Assembly (NCBI GenBank): GCA_963999645.1
Contig: CAXEUY010000006.1
Coordinates: 44,490-108,489 of the forward strand
From: MedAcidi-G1 sp002294285
Lineage (GTDB): Bacteria > Actinomycetota > Acidimicrobiia > Acidimicrobiales > MedAcidi-G1
Length of the DNA stretch: 64,000 bases
Direction: 5' to 3'
Shown: positions 41,581 to 50,900 of the stretch, piece after piece
Layout: each line of letters opens with the position of its first letter
How positions within the stretch are numbered: the first letter of the stretch is position 1
The notes under the pieces: generated by a model
What the model saw: only the letters and a program-made list of their open reading frames with translations
Database searches by the model: none
What the model was told of the DNA's origin: nothing
Translations under genes and position numbers: made by a program

Positions 41581-41869
41581 ACCCGTACACTTGCGGCTTG
41601 TTTTAGAACAACTGCTTAAAGATTTTGGTACTCCCGACATTAAAAGTATTACTTCAATTGTCGATCAATGGGAAGACATAGTTGGTCCCGATTTGGCTTC
41701 AAAGATTTCTGCTGTAGCAATCAAAGGTTCTGAACTTATTGTTCGTGTAGATGATCCAGCTTGGGCAAGTCAAATAAGTTGGTTAGAAAGCCAACTTTTA
41801 GAAAAAATTGAAAAAGTGGTGGGTAACGAAAAAGTCTCCTCGATTCGTGTTAGAACAAATCTAAAATAG
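41570..41869 (+). CDS. DUF721 (DciA-like) protein
   Basis: A 99-residue protein of the DUF721 family found after recF in Actinobacteria. The KH-like domain covers nearly all of it: LEQLLKDFGTPDIKSITSIVDQWEDIVGPDLAS, then ELIVRVDDPAWASQISWLES and RVRTNLK. DciA members load DnaB helicase in bacteria lacking DnaC. That function fits here, but is an inference from the family. The start ATG at 41570 overlaps recF; a GTG four codons earlier is possible. Confidence 0.85.
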   Translation: MTNEPVHLRLVLEQLLKDFGTPDIKSITSIVDQWEDIVGPDLASKISAVAIKGSELIVRVDDPAWASQISWLESQLLEKIEKVVGNEKVSSIRVRTNLK

Positions 41870-42031
41870 TTAAAAAAACTGAAAAAAATACTTTAATTTA
41901 GAGGTTTTTGACACCCTAGATAATGGCTTAAATGCTATGATGGGAAGGTTGTGTTATTGCCCTCTGACCTGCGGTTTTATAGAAAAAACCTCGTAAATTT
42001 CCAAATAAAAAAACCTGCAAAAGGGCGTTAA
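41870..42031. promoter_or_regulatory. gyrB leader/promoter region
   Basis: 162 bp upstream of gyrB. TTGACA at 41908-41913 resembles a -35, but the best -10 (TATGAT, 41936-41941) is 22 bp away, too long for a standard promoter. GAGGTTTTT (41901-41909) and AAAAACCTC (41984-41992) are exact inverted repeats 74 bp apart and could form a leader structure. No gene is seen. Confidence 0.3.
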
Positions 42032-43966
42032 ATGAGCAGCTCCGAAAGCACTTATAACGCATCTCAAATAACAGTTCTTGAAGGGTTAGAAGCTGTTCGT
42101 AAGAGGCCGGGCATGTATATCGGTTCAACGGGTCCATCTGGACTGCATCATTTGGTTTGGGAAGTTGTTGATAATTCGGTTGACGAAGCTATGGCCGGGT
42201 ACTGTTCAGAAATTGATGTAATGGTTATGTCTGACGGTGGCTGTCAAGTTGTTGATAATGGTCGGGGTATTCCAGTTGGAAAACATCATCAAGAATCTGA
42301 CATGTCTGCTGCTGAGGTTGTCTTTACAAAACTTCATGCTGGAGGAAAATTTGGTGGTGACGGTTATAAGGTTTCTGGTGGTCTTCATGGTGTTGGTATT
42401 TCTGTAGTTAATGCTCTTTCATCAAAGGTAGAAGTTGAAATTGATCGAGATGAAAAACGCCACTATATGGATTTTTCTTCTGGTGGGAACCTCGTAACTA
42501 AATTAAAAGAAACAGGCGAAGCGCCTGACAATAGAACGGGTACAACTGTTAGGTTTTGGCCTGATGCTGAAATTTTCGAGGATGTAAATTTTCGTTCGCA
42601 AACACTTTTAGAGAGATTTCAAATGATGGCCTTTTTGAATAAGGGTTTGCAAATAAGTTTTTCTGATTTAAGAGCAGATGCTTCAAACAAGGAGCAAATT
42701 GTTTATAAATATGACGGTGGTATTAAAGATTTTGTTGAACATGTAAACGCGAGTAAAGAGTCACTTTTTGCAAAAGTTGGATTTTTTGAAATTCAAGAAG
42801 GCGGACAAGAGGTTGAAATAGCATTTCAATGGAACACAGGGTTTAACACTGACGGACTTCATTCTTTTGCCAATGGTATTAACACGATTGAAGGAGGAAT
42901 GCATGAGGAAGGTTTTAGGACTGCATTAACCGGGGTGATGAATCGTTACGCGAAAAAGAAAGGTTTGATTAAAGACAAAGATGACAATCTTCAAGGTGAA
43001 GATATTCGTGAAGGATTAACCGCAATTATTAGTGTTCGTTTGGGAGAACCACAGTTTGAAGGACAAACAAAATCAAAGTTAGGAAATGTGGAAATCCGTT
43101 CATTGGTTCAAAAAACAACAAACGAAAAACTTTCAGATTGGCTTGAAGAAAATCCAGCTGAGGCGAAAATCATTCTACAAAAAGCAATTAATGCTCAGCG
43201 TGCTCGATTAGCAGCACAAGACGCAAGACGGTCAGCAAGACGTAAATCCGCACTGGACGGTGCTGGTATGCCAGAAAAATTAAAGGATTGTTCTTCACGT
43301 GATCCAAGAGAATCAGAATTGTTTATTGTTGAAGGAGACTCTGCCGGAGGATCAGCTATTCAAGCTAGAGATCCAAGAACCATGGCTATTTTGCCCCTTC
43401 GTGGAAAAATATTAAACGTTGAGAGAGCCCGTGCTGATCGAATGTTACAGAATTCTGAAATTCAAACAATGATTCAAGCATTGGGAGCAGGTTTTGGCGA
43501 CGAAGAATTTGATTTGGAAAAAATTCGTTATCACAAAGTTATTCTTCTTTGTGATGCTGATGTTGATGGAAGCCACATTAGAACCCTTCTATTAACCTTT
43601 TTTTATAGAAAGATGAAACCTCTTGTTGATGCTGGACACATATTTATTGCTCAGCCACCTCTTTTTTCAACAGTTGTAGGTAAAGAAAAGATTTATTTAA
43701 AGGATGAAAGCGCCAAAACAAGTTTTTTGGAGGATCGTCCTGATCATAAAAAAGAATTTCAACGACTCAAAGGTTTAGGTGAAATGGATTTTGATGAACT
43801 TTGGGATACAACGATGGATCCTTTAAGAAGAAGTCTTTTACAGGTAACTGTTGAAATGGGCGCTGTTGCTGATGAAGTTTTTTCAACATTGATGGGAGAA
43901 GATGTTGATAGTAGGAAAAAATTTATACAAACCAACGCACGCGATGTTCGTTTTCTTGATATCTAA
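42032..43966 (+). CDS. gyrB: DNA gyrase subunit B
   Basis: ATPase subunit of gyrase (644 residues). It begins with ITVLEGLEAVRKRPGMYIGST, then VVDNSVDEAMAGYC for ATP binding. The Toprim motifs are SELFIVEGDSAGGSA and VILLCDADVDGSHIRTLLLTF, and the C-terminus ends with ANARDVRFLDI-like TNARDVRFLDI. No intein. The stop shares one base with the gyrA start (TAATG). Confidence 0.97.
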   Translation: MSSSESTYNASQITVLEGLEAVRKRPGMYIGSTGPSGLHHLVWEVVDNSVDEAMAGYCSEIDVMVMSDGGCQVVDNGRGIPVGKHHQESDMSAAEVVFTKLHAGGKFGGDGYKVSGGLHGVGISVVNALSSKVEVEIDRDEKRHYMDFSSGGNLVTKLKETGEAPDNRTGTTVRFWPDAEIFEDVNFRSQTLLERFQMMAFLNKGLQISFSDLRADASNKEQIVYKYDGGIKDFVEHVNASKESLFAKVGFFEIQEGGQEVEIAFQWNTGFNTDGLHSFANGINTIEGGMHEEGFRTALTGVMNRYAKKKGLIKDKDDNLQGEDIREGLTAIISVRLGEPQFEGQTKSKLGNVEIRSLVQKTTNEKLSDWLEENPAEAKIILQKAINAQRARLAAQDARRSARRKSALDGAGMPEKLKDCSSRDPRESELFIVEGDSAGGSAIQARDPRTMAILPLRGKILNVERARADRMLQNSEIQTMIQALGAGFGDEEFDLEKIRYHKVILLCDADVDGSHIRTLLLTFFYRKMKPLVDAGHIFIAQPPLFSTVVGKEKIYLKDESAKTSFLEDRPDHKKEFQRLKGLGEMDFDELWDTTMDPLRRSLLQVTVEMGAVADEVFSTLMGEDVDSRKKFIQTNARDVRFLDI

Positions 43967-46434
43967 TGTCTGAAGAAATTAACAACGAAGAAGAAACAAC
44001 AGAAGAATCTTCAGCTGGATCAATTCAACCAATTGCAATCCAAGAAGAAATGGAACAATCTTTTCTTGATTATGCAATGTCGGTGATTGTTTCAAGAGCT
44101 TTGCCTGATGCCAGAGATGGATTAAAGCCGGTTCACAGAAGGATTCTTTGGGGGATGTATGATTTGGGTGCAAGACCTGATCGACCAACAATCAAATGTG
44201 CTCGGGTTGTTGGTGAAGTAATGGGTAAGTATCACCCACATGGTGATGCAGCAATATACGACTCTTTAGTAAGGATGGGGCAACCATTTAGTCTTAGAGA
44301 TCCTTTGATTGAGGCAAAAGGTAATTTTGGATATTCGCCAGATGACACACCTGCAGCTCCTAGATATACAGAATGCCGACTTGATCAAAGAGCAATTTCA
44401 CTACTTGATGGAATAGATGAAAACACTGTTGATTTTATTGATAATTACTCAGGTGAGTTTAGGGAACCAGATGTTTTACCTTCAAGAATTCCAAATCTGT
44501 TAGTTAATGGTTGTCAAGGAATTGCTGTAGGCATGGCGACGAATATTCCTACTCATAATTTAGGTGAATGTATAGATGCGACAGTTCACTTACTTGATAA
44601 TCCTGAAGCAACTATTAATGAAATTTTAGAGATACTTCCTGGACCCGATTTCCCAACAGGTGCCTTAATTTTAGGCAAAACAGGTATAAGAGATGCTTAT
44701 TCAACCGGACGCGGATCAATCCGTATGAGAGCAAGAACAGATATTGAAGAAGATGGAAAAAGAAACCGAATCATAGTAAGCGAACTTCCATATCAAGCCA
44801 GTCCCAATTTAATAATGTCAAAAATTAGAGATCTTGTTGAGGCTCGTGAAATAGAAGGCATTGCAGATATTAACGACGAATCTGCGAAAGGTGCTGTTCG
44901 TATTGTTATAACTCTTAAGAAGGATGCACCAGCTTTAGTTATATTAAATAATCTCTATAAAAGAACACCATTACAAACAACATTTTCAGTAAATACTGTT
45001 GCATTGGTAGATGGAGTTCCCAGGACGTTAAACCTTGTAGAACTTCTACAAGCTTATATAGACCACCAGATTGTCGTCATAAGAAGAAGAAGTGAATATC
45101 GTCTTGCAAAAGCACAAGACGAAGCTCATATAACCGAAGGGTTAATTAAAGCTTTAGAGAGAATAGACGATGTGATTGATTTGATTCGCAGTTCAGCAGA
45201 TCGTTCTGAAGCTAGAACAGGTTTAATGAATGACGAATATGGTTTCACTGAAATTCAAGCTAATCACATCTTAGATATGCAACTAGTTCGACTGACTCGT
45301 CTTGGTAAAAGCACACTTGAAGAAAGAATGCAGGAACTATCTAAAATCATTTCTGATCTTGAATCGATTCTTTCACAAGAAGCAAAAATAAAAGCAGTTA
45401 TAAAAGAAGAGATACTCGAATTGAAAGAAAAGTTTTCCTCAGAACGAAAAACTGAATTTGTTCCAGATCCCGGCGAACTAGATATTGAAGACCTCATAGA
45501 CGATGAGGAATTAATTTTTGCAATGACCTCAGCCGGCTATGTAAAAACTATGGCTCTTTCTGATTTCAACTCTCAGGGGCGTGGCGGCAAAGGGGTGACT
45601 GGAGCCAAACTAAAAGATGAAGACGCTTTGTCTCATATGATTCATACAACCGCCCACGCGTATCTTCTTTTCTTCTCAAATAAAGGGAAAGTTTATAGAT
45701 TAAAAGCGCATGAAGTTCCTTCTGCGAGCCGCACAGCTAGGGGAACGGCAATTGTTAATTTGTTGCCATTACAGCAAGATGAAAAAATCCAAGCTGTAGT
45801 GGATACCAGAGATTATGAAACAAACAGGTTTTTATTTTTTGCAACCAAAAATGGAAGAGTTAAGAAAACATTATTCACTGCTTATGATTCTTCTTTAAAA
45901 GCGGGATTAATCGCTATAAAGCTAAATGAAGGAGATGAGTTGGTCAGCGTTGTTCCCACGAATGGTTCAGACCATATTTTTCTAGTTTCATCTTTTGGTC
46001 AAACATTGAGAATTGATGAAGAACAAATAAGACCTATGGGTAGAACTGCTGCTGGAGTTAATGGAATGAAGTTTCGCTCTGGAGACAGTCTTATTTCATG
46101 TTCGGTTTCTAAAGAGGGGTCAATGTTGTTGCATTTGACAACAGAAGGTTTTGGAAAACGAACTGTAATTGATGATTTTTCCGTAAAAGGAAGAGGAGGT
46201 CTTGGGGTTAGAGGAATTAAAACTACAGACTCTAGAGGAACTGTGGCAGGTTCATTAGTGGTAAGTGAAGATGATGACATTCTTGCTGTTACTTCGAGTG
46301 GAAAAATTATTAGACTTGCTGTTTCGGAAATCTCAATTCAAGGCAGAGATGCAACTGGTGTGAGAGTTATGTCACCTGGTGAAGGTGAGATAATTACAGC
46401 AGTTTCTCCTGCTCCTACAGATAACGAAGAGTAA
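43966..46434 (+). CDS. gyrA: DNA gyrase subunit A
   Basis: DNA-cleaving subunit of gyrase (822 residues). The winged-helix region contains DYAMSVIVSRALPDARDGLKPVHRR, and the active-site tyrosine is in TPAAPRYTECRL. The C-terminal beta-pinwheel has QGRGGKGVTGAKL and GRGGLGVRGIK repeats; the first of these is the GyrA box. The start overlaps gyrB by one base. Confidence 0.97.
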   Translation: MSEEINNEEETTEESSAGSIQPIAIQEEMEQSFLDYAMSVIVSRALPDARDGLKPVHRRILWGMYDLGARPDRPTIKCARVVGEVMGKYHPHGDAAIYDSLVRMGQPFSLRDPLIEAKGNFGYSPDDTPAAPRYTECRLDQRAISLLDGIDENTVDFIDNYSGEFREPDVLPSRIPNLLVNGCQGIAVGMATNIPTHNLGECIDATVHLLDNPEATINEILEILPGPDFPTGALILGKTGIRDAYSTGRGSIRMRARTDIEEDGKRNRIIVSELPYQASPNLIMSKIRDLVEAREIEGIADINDESAKGAVRIVITLKKDAPALVILNNLYKRTPLQTTFSVNTVALVDGVPRTLNLVELLQAYIDHQIVVIRRRSEYRLAKAQDEAHITEGLIKALERIDDVIDLIRSSADRSEARTGLMNDEYGFTEIQANHILDMQLVRLTRLGKSTLEERMQELSKIISDLESILSQEAKIKAVIKEEILELKEKFSSERKTEFVPDPGELDIEDLIDDEELIFAMTSAGYVKTMALSDFNSQGRGGKGVTGAKLKDEDALSHMIHTTAHAYLLFFSNKGKVYRLKAHEVPSASRTARGTAIVNLLPLQQDEKIQAVVDTRDYETNRFLFFATKNGRVKKTLFTAYDSSLKAGLIAIKLNEGDELVSVVPTNGSDHIFLVSSFGQTLRIDEEQIRPMGRTAAGVNGMKFRSGDSLISCSVSKEGSMLLHLTTEGFGKRTVIDDFSVKGRGGLGVRGIKTTDSRGTVAGSLVVSEDDDILAVTSSGKIIRLAVSEISIQGRDATGVRVMSPGEGEIITAVSPAPTDNEE

Positions 46435-46497
46435 CAAATCGAGTGTTAATGTTAGAAGCGACAAGTTTGACGAGCGCTGGACTTCTAAACTGTAAAT

Positions 46498-47169
46498 GTG
46501 AGTGAAACAGAAGAAGATTTTTTTGATAGAGCTGAAAGTGAAGATCTTTCTTCTACAACGGTGACAAAAAGATTAAAAAAACTAATCGGTAAATCTGAAG
46601 AAAACGATGAAATTGTTGAGTCGTCAATTATAAGGCAGCCTGATGAATTGATGTGGGGGCAGGAAAATCTATCGTCACGCAACAAGCCTAAATTTTGGAA
46701 TTCACTTAAACAAAAAGAAGTTAAATCACAAAATATAAAACCTGGTTACAAAGTTAGAAAAGTAAGAAGGGTTTTCCGCCACATCGAACCTTGGTCCGCA
46801 TTAAAAGTTGGATTGATTTTTTATACGTGCATTTGGGGCCTTTCTTCAATAGCTGTGAGAATTTTGTGGAATACAGCTGAAGATGCAGGAACCATACAAA
46901 AAGTTGAGTCTTTCATAGAAGATTTATTTGCTTTAGAGGTATTTGAATTTGATTCTGATCAAATTTTGAGAATTTTCTTTTTAGGTGGACTTATTTTAGT
47001 TGTAGGTGGCACAGCTTTAACTGTTGTTTTGGTGGTTTTGTTTAATTTAATTAGTGACCTTACAGGTGGCATCAGGTTCACAATGATTGAAGAAGAGACG
47101 GCAGTTAGAAGACGAAGATTTAAATCAAATGATGATATTTATGAGGATGAAAAAAATCCTCCTACATAA
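46498..47169 (+). CDS. DUF3566 membrane protein
   Basis: A 223-residue protein that follows gyrA in Actinobacteria. The N-terminal 90 residues are hydrophilic and acidic/basic mixed. The DUF3566 domain (about 95-205) reads KVRRVFRHIEPWSALKVGLIFYT, with two membrane helices (about 102-125 and 160-190) and a segment FNLISDLTGGIRFTMIEEE. The family may relate to cell-wall or division functions by neighbourhood. Start is GTG at 46498. tRNA-Ile follows, as in other actinobacterial genomes. Confidence 0.85.
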   Translation: MSETEEDFFDRAESEDLSSTTVTKRLKKLIGKSEENDEIVESSIIRQPDELMWGQENLSSRNKPKFWNSLKQKEVKSQNIKPGYKVRKVRRVFRHIEPWSALKVGLIFYTCIWGLSSIAVRILWNTAEDAGTIQKVESFIEDLFALEVFEFDSDQILRIFFLGGLILVVGGTALTVVLVVLFNLISDLTGGIRFTMIEEETAVRRRRFKSNDDIYEDEKNPPT

Positions 47170-47233
47170 TAAGTAACAATAGTTTTTAACACTTAAAGTT
47201 AAAACTTAAGATTTGTAGTCATCTTTGACAGTA

Positions 47234-47308
<75 letters not shown>

Positions 47309-47310
47309 CA

Positions 47311-47445
47311 ATGAATAAATTGAGGCGTGCTTTAGCAGCGATAATTACTGCTGCTGCAGTTGCGGGTGCGGTACGTTTTAACCAAGAGCCTGGTGTTGAA
47401 AAAAGAACAGGTGGTTGGAAAAAAATTTCTAATTTTGGTATTTAG
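47311..47445 (+). CDS. small 44-residue protein with N-terminal hydrophobic segment
   Basis: Starts 3 bases after the tRNA-Ile acceptor end. It begins MNKLRRALAAIITAAAVAGA, a basic N-terminus followed by a hydrophobic alanine-rich helix. The C-terminal part is polar with one Trp (GGWKKI). Size and position recall the small actinobacterial DLW-39 family next to tRNA-Ile, but the DLW-type motif is not evident. Translation lacks a clear ribosome-binding site because the tRNA immediately precedes it. Confidence 0.5.
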   Translation: MNKLRRALAAIITAAAVAGAVRFNQEPGVEKRTGGWKKISNFGI

Positions 47446-47446
47446 A

Positions 47447-48442
47447 GTGAGAGCACTTGTTATAGGAGCTGGAGCGGTAGGAACGAAAGTCTCGCAACAA
47501 CTTTTAGCATCAAATTCAGTAGATCAAATAACCATTAGAGACATCTCACCTGAAAAACTCGGTACCGCTTCAAAAGCACTTAGCGGGCGTGTAACGGTTG
47601 AACATTTTCCTTTTTCACAGAATATGGATGCAGATGTTGTGGTCATAGCATCTCCTAGAGGTACACAGTTAGAGGCAGTAAAAAATTCAATTAGATTACG
47701 CAGACCCACAGTTGTTGTTTCTGATGGTTTAGTGGAAACAGTGTCAATTCTAAAATTAGAAGAAGAAGCTTTTAATTTTAAAGTTCCGGTAGCGGTTGGA
47801 ACTGGATTCGCTCCGGGTTTGAGCTGTGTTTTGGCTGCATATGGGAAAAGGATGCTAGATGAAATAGATGAGATTCATGTGTCAAAAATGGGTACTGGTG
47901 GTCCGGCATGCGCTCTTGTTCATCATCGTGCATTAAGTCGGAGTTCTTATGGGTGGAGAGAAAATCGTTGGGATAGGAGATTAGGAGGTTCAGGTAGAGA
48001 ACTTTTGTGGTTTCCTGAACCTGTAGGGCCACAAGATTGTTATAACGCTTCACTTGCGGATCCAATTCTTTTACATCATGTTTTCCCGAAAGTCTCTAGA
48101 ATCTCAGCAAAAATGGCAGCAACAAGAAGAGACAGGTTTACCGCTTTTTTTCCAATGCTCACACCGCCTCACAGTGAAGGAGGTGTTGGTGCTATAAGAG
48201 TTGAATTACGTGGGAGAAAAAATGGTGTTCAGGAGAATATTGTTTTAGGGGTTGCTGAACGTCCAGCAGTGGCTGCCGCGTCTGTTACAGCTTTAACGGT
48301 TGAATTTTTGTTGAATAAAAAAATTAAGACAAACTATATGTCTACACTTGGATTGATGGTTGATCCATCTGAATTTCTTTCGGAACTGTCTAAAAGAAGT
48401 ATCGATTTGCAAATTTTCGAAGGTGAAAAGACAACAATTTAG
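47447..48442 (+). CDS. saccharopine dehydrogenase-like NAD(P)-binding protein
   Basis: A 331-residue Rossmann-fold protein: VIGAGAVGTKVSQQLLASN at the N-terminus, DADVVVIASP and VAVGTGFAPGLSCVLA as in saccharopine dehydrogenase/homospermidine synthase-like families. The substrate cannot be deduced. The GTG at 47447 is chosen because the glycine-rich loop then lies at the usual position; an upstream start overlapping the small gene is possible. Partner genes are a DUF3105 lipoprotein and no lysine pathway gene. Confidence 0.75.
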   Translation: MRALVIGAGAVGTKVSQQLLASNSVDQITIRDISPEKLGTASKALSGRVTVEHFPFSQNMDADVVVIASPRGTQLEAVKNSIRLRRPTVVVSDGLVETVSILKLEEEAFNFKVPVAVGTGFAPGLSCVLAAYGKRMLDEIDEIHVSKMGTGGPACALVHHRALSRSSYGWRENRWDRRLGGSGRELLWFPEPVGPQDCYNASLADPILLHHVFPKVSRISAKMAATRRDRFTAFFPMLTPPHSEGGVGAIRVELRGRKNGVQENIVLGVAERPAVAAASVTALTVEFLLNKKIKTNYMSTLGLMVDPSEFLSELSKRSIDLQIFEGEKTTI

Positions 48443-48452
48443 AGGAATCCTT

Positions 48453-49031
48453 ATGGAAGAATTATTTCAAAATTTCAAAAAATTTTTTCCTATTCTTATC
48501 ATTTTCACGTTCATGTTTACTGCTTGTGGAAGTGGAGATGATGTTGCCGTAGAAGTTTCAACGGAAGAAATGTTAGAGGAAGTCGAATACCTAGTAATAA
48601 CTTCACGTGAACATACAGATGAGAATGTTGATTATCCGACTATCCCACCTGCCGGAGGTGACCATTTAGGAATTTGGCATACGTGCGGAATTTATAAAGT
48701 TGAATTACTAGATGAAGCAGCAGTTCACTCTCTTGAACACGGCGCGGTTTGGGTTACTTATCAGCCAGAAATCGAAAAAGAAGAGATTATAAAGTTAACA
48801 ACCATGTTTTCAGGAAACCCAAAAATTTTGTTATCACCGCATTCTCAACAGAGTTCGCCAATAGTCGCGACGGCATGGGGTAGAAGGATCGAGTTAGAAA
48901 CTTCAGATGAAGGGACACTCGAGGCATTTGTTGATTTTTTTGTTGACGGAGAAACTGCTCCCGAAGCAGGAATTACTTGCGGCAGGGGGATAGGTCGACC
49001 ACCTAATGACCCTTACACGCTTAATCGGTAA
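48453..49031 (+). CDS. DUF3105 lipoprotein
   Basis: A 192-residue exported protein. A basic, hydrophobic N-terminus (FFPILIIFTFMFTACGS) contains a lipobox-like TAC, so lipid attachment at that Cys is likely. The DUF3105 domain has HTDENVDYPTIPPAGGDH, HTCGIYKVELLDEAAVHSLEHGAVWVTY and ILLSPHSQQSSPIVATAWGR, with conserved histidines and cysteines. Function unknown. The ATG at 48453 has AGAGGAA upstream; the open frame before it overlaps the previous gene. The 3' end overlaps hisN by 11 bp (convergent). Confidence 0.83.
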   Translation: MEELFQNFKKFFPILIIFTFMFTACGSGDDVAVEVSTEEMLEEVEYLVITSREHTDENVDYPTIPPAGGDHLGIWHTCGIYKVELLDEAAVHSLEHGAVWVTYQPEIEKEEIIKLTTMFSGNPKILLSPHSQQSSPIVATAWGRRIELETSDEGTLEAFVDFFVDGETAPEAGITCGRGIGRPPNDPYTLNR

Positions 49032-49782
49032 GAGAAGCTAATAAAAGAGGGTGAAGGGTTTTATTTGACGCTAAAGCGTTTCCCCCATCAGAGGTTACGA
49101 CATTTTTATAATCAGTAAATACTCCTCCAGCTTCGGGAATTATTGTCAACATTGGAGCAACATCCCATTTGTTAACAATCGGATCAATCATCGCATCAAC
49201 ACGACCAGTTGCTACCAGTGCATAACCATATGCGTCGCCCCATGTTCTAATGGTGGTTCCCGATTTTGATAAAGATTCAAAAAAAGATAAAGAAGACCAA
49301 TAGTCAATTCCGCTGGTTACCACACAAGACTCATCGAGAGTTTCAATAGATGAAACATGTGCTTGCTTGCCGTCTGCGAAACACCCTGTTCCTCTACCCG
49401 CCCAAACACATTCATTAATAGCGGGAAGATTTATTACACCAACAGCGGGACCATGCTCATCTTCAAGAGCGACAAGATTCGCAAACAATGGAACACCATT
49501 TATAAATGACTGAGTTCCATCTATTGGATCTAATATCCAAGTTCGGCCTGAAGAACCAAAAACATTTTCTTCTTCCTCCCCGATAATTGAATCATCGGGA
49601 AAAGAATCTGTGATTCTTTGTCTAAGCAATCTTTCAGCACCCTTATCGGCCTCAGTTACAGGAGAACCATCAGACTTTTTAATGATTTCAAGATTTAAAT
49701 CATTGAAAAAAGAAAGTGTTAACTCTCCTGCTTCTTTAGCTATTGATACAGCAAAATCAATTAATTTTTGGTCTACATTCAT
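49021..49782 (-). CDS. hisN: histidinol-phosphatase / inositol monophosphatase family
   Basis: Mg-dependent phosphatase of the inositol monophosphatase superfamily, 253 residues. The motifs are IIGEEEENV, WILDPIDGTQSFINGVP and WDVAPMLTIIPEAGG. HisN-type enzymes hydrolyse histidinol phosphate; this assignment over other monophosphatases rests on overall similarity. The ATG at 49782 is chosen; an upstream extension of the frame would run into the aldo-keto reductase gene on the other strand. No other his genes are in the window. Confidence 0.82.
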   Translation of the reverse strand: MNVDQKLIDFAVSIAKEAGELTLSFFNDLNLEIIKKSDGSPVTEADKGAERLLRQRITDSFPDDSIIGEEEENVFGSSGRTWILDPIDGTQSFINGVPLFANLVALEDEHGPAVGVINLPAINECVWAGRGTGCFADGKQAHVSSIETLDESCVVTSGIDYWSSLSFFESLSKSGTTIRTWGDAYGYALVATGRVDAMIDPIVNKWDVAPMLTIIPEAGGVFTDYKNVVTSDGGNALASNKTLHPLLLASLTD

Positions 49783-49879
49783 GTATTTATCCAAAAGACA
49801 TCTATATAAAGACAGTTTATAAAGCGCTCCAAGTGAGATTTGTTTATTAAAAAACAAACTCGCTAGTACCGTGTTTGAG

Positions 49880-50869
49880 ATGGAACATTCACAGTTGGGC
49901 AGAACAGGATTAAACGTCTCAAAGATTTGTTTAGGGACCATGACATTTGGAAACCAATGCGACGAGAAAACCTCGCATGCAATTCTTGAGAAAGCCAAAG
50001 ATAAGGGAATCACATTTATTGATACTGCTGACATGTATCCCGCTTCCGGTAAAGAAACGATAGGTGACACAGAAAGAATTATTGGAAAATGGCTTAAAGG
50101 AAAACGTGACGAAGTTGTTTTAGCAACAAAATTTTGGGCACCAATGGGATCCTTGCCATGGCAAAGAGGTTCAAGTCGTAGACATATTTTCGATGCGGTT
50201 GATGCTTCACTTGAGAGGCTTCAAACAGATTTTATTGATTTGTACCAAGTTCATTTTCCTGACTATCAAACGCCAATAGATGAAACAATCGGAGCTTTAG
50301 ACGATTTAGTAAAAATGGGAAAAGTACGATATTTGGGTTGTTCAAATTATCCTGCATGGCTACTTGCGCGTTCCATCGGTCGGAGTGAAACGCTTAACCT
50401 AGAACGATTCGAAACTGTGCAGCCTCGATACAACCTTTTATTTCGTCAAATGGAAAGAGAACTTTTTCCATTGTGTGAACATGATCGGATCGGTGTCATA
50501 CCTTACAATCCGCTAGCTGGAGGTCTTTTAACAGGCCAACATAAAAGAAGCGCCCCGCGGGAAGGTTCAAGGTTTTCTTTAGAAAGTGAACAAGGAGAAC
50601 GCTACAGGGAAAGATATTGGAGAGATGAATTTCATGACACAGTTGAACAAATTCAGCCAATTGCAGAAAAAGAAGGAATTACTATGGCGCAATTAGCTAT
50701 TGGATGGGTTCTAGCTAAACCATTTGTTACCTCTCCTATAGTTGGGGCTACGAATCCGACACAACTTGATGATGCTATAGCCGCTGTTGCTAATCCACTT
50801 TCAGAACAAATAGTTGCTGAGTTAGATGAGATCACTAAAAAATATCGAACCGGAGATGATGAACGCTAA
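49880..50869 (+). CDS. aldo/keto reductase
   Basis: NADPH-dependent (alpha/beta)8 oxidoreductase, 329 residues. It carries the family catalytic set: FIDTADMY with Asp and Tyr, VVLATKF with Lys, and DLYQVHFPD with His. GATNPTQLDDAI near the end is the cofactor-binding segment. Start ATG at 49880 (a GTG at 49871 is possible), 97 bp from the divergent hisN start. It is the first gene of a cassette with an alpha/beta hydrolase (31 bp later) and a PhnD-like protein. Confidence 0.9.
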   Translation: MEHSQLGRTGLNVSKICLGTMTFGNQCDEKTSHAILEKAKDKGITFIDTADMYPASGKETIGDTERIIGKWLKGKRDEVVLATKFWAPMGSLPWQRGSSRRHIFDAVDASLERLQTDFIDLYQVHFPDYQTPIDETIGALDDLVKMGKVRYLGCSNYPAWLLARSIGRSETLNLERFETVQPRYNLLFRQMERELFPLCEHDRIGVIPYNPLAGGLLTGQHKRSAPREGSRFSLESEQGERYRERYWRDEFHDTVEQIQPIAEKEGITMAQLAIGWVLAKPFVTSPIVGATNPTQLDDAIAAVANPLSEQIVAELDEITKKYRTGDDER

Positions 50870-50900
50870 TAACTAATTGGTTTTTTATCAGGAGCAAGCA

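Noticed and set aside
41908..41941. TTGACA and TATGAT as a gyrB promoter
   Set aside because: Spacing of 22 bp is too long for a standard sigma-70 type promoter; reported only as a low-confidence leader.
42032..46434. Intein in gyrB or gyrA
   Set aside because: Both proteins have normal length and uninterrupted motifs; dnaB is likewise normal.
49783..50070. Upstream extension of the hisN frame by 96 codons
   Set aside because: It overlaps the well-supported aldo-keto reductase on the other strand, and the phosphatase family starts near MNVDQKL.
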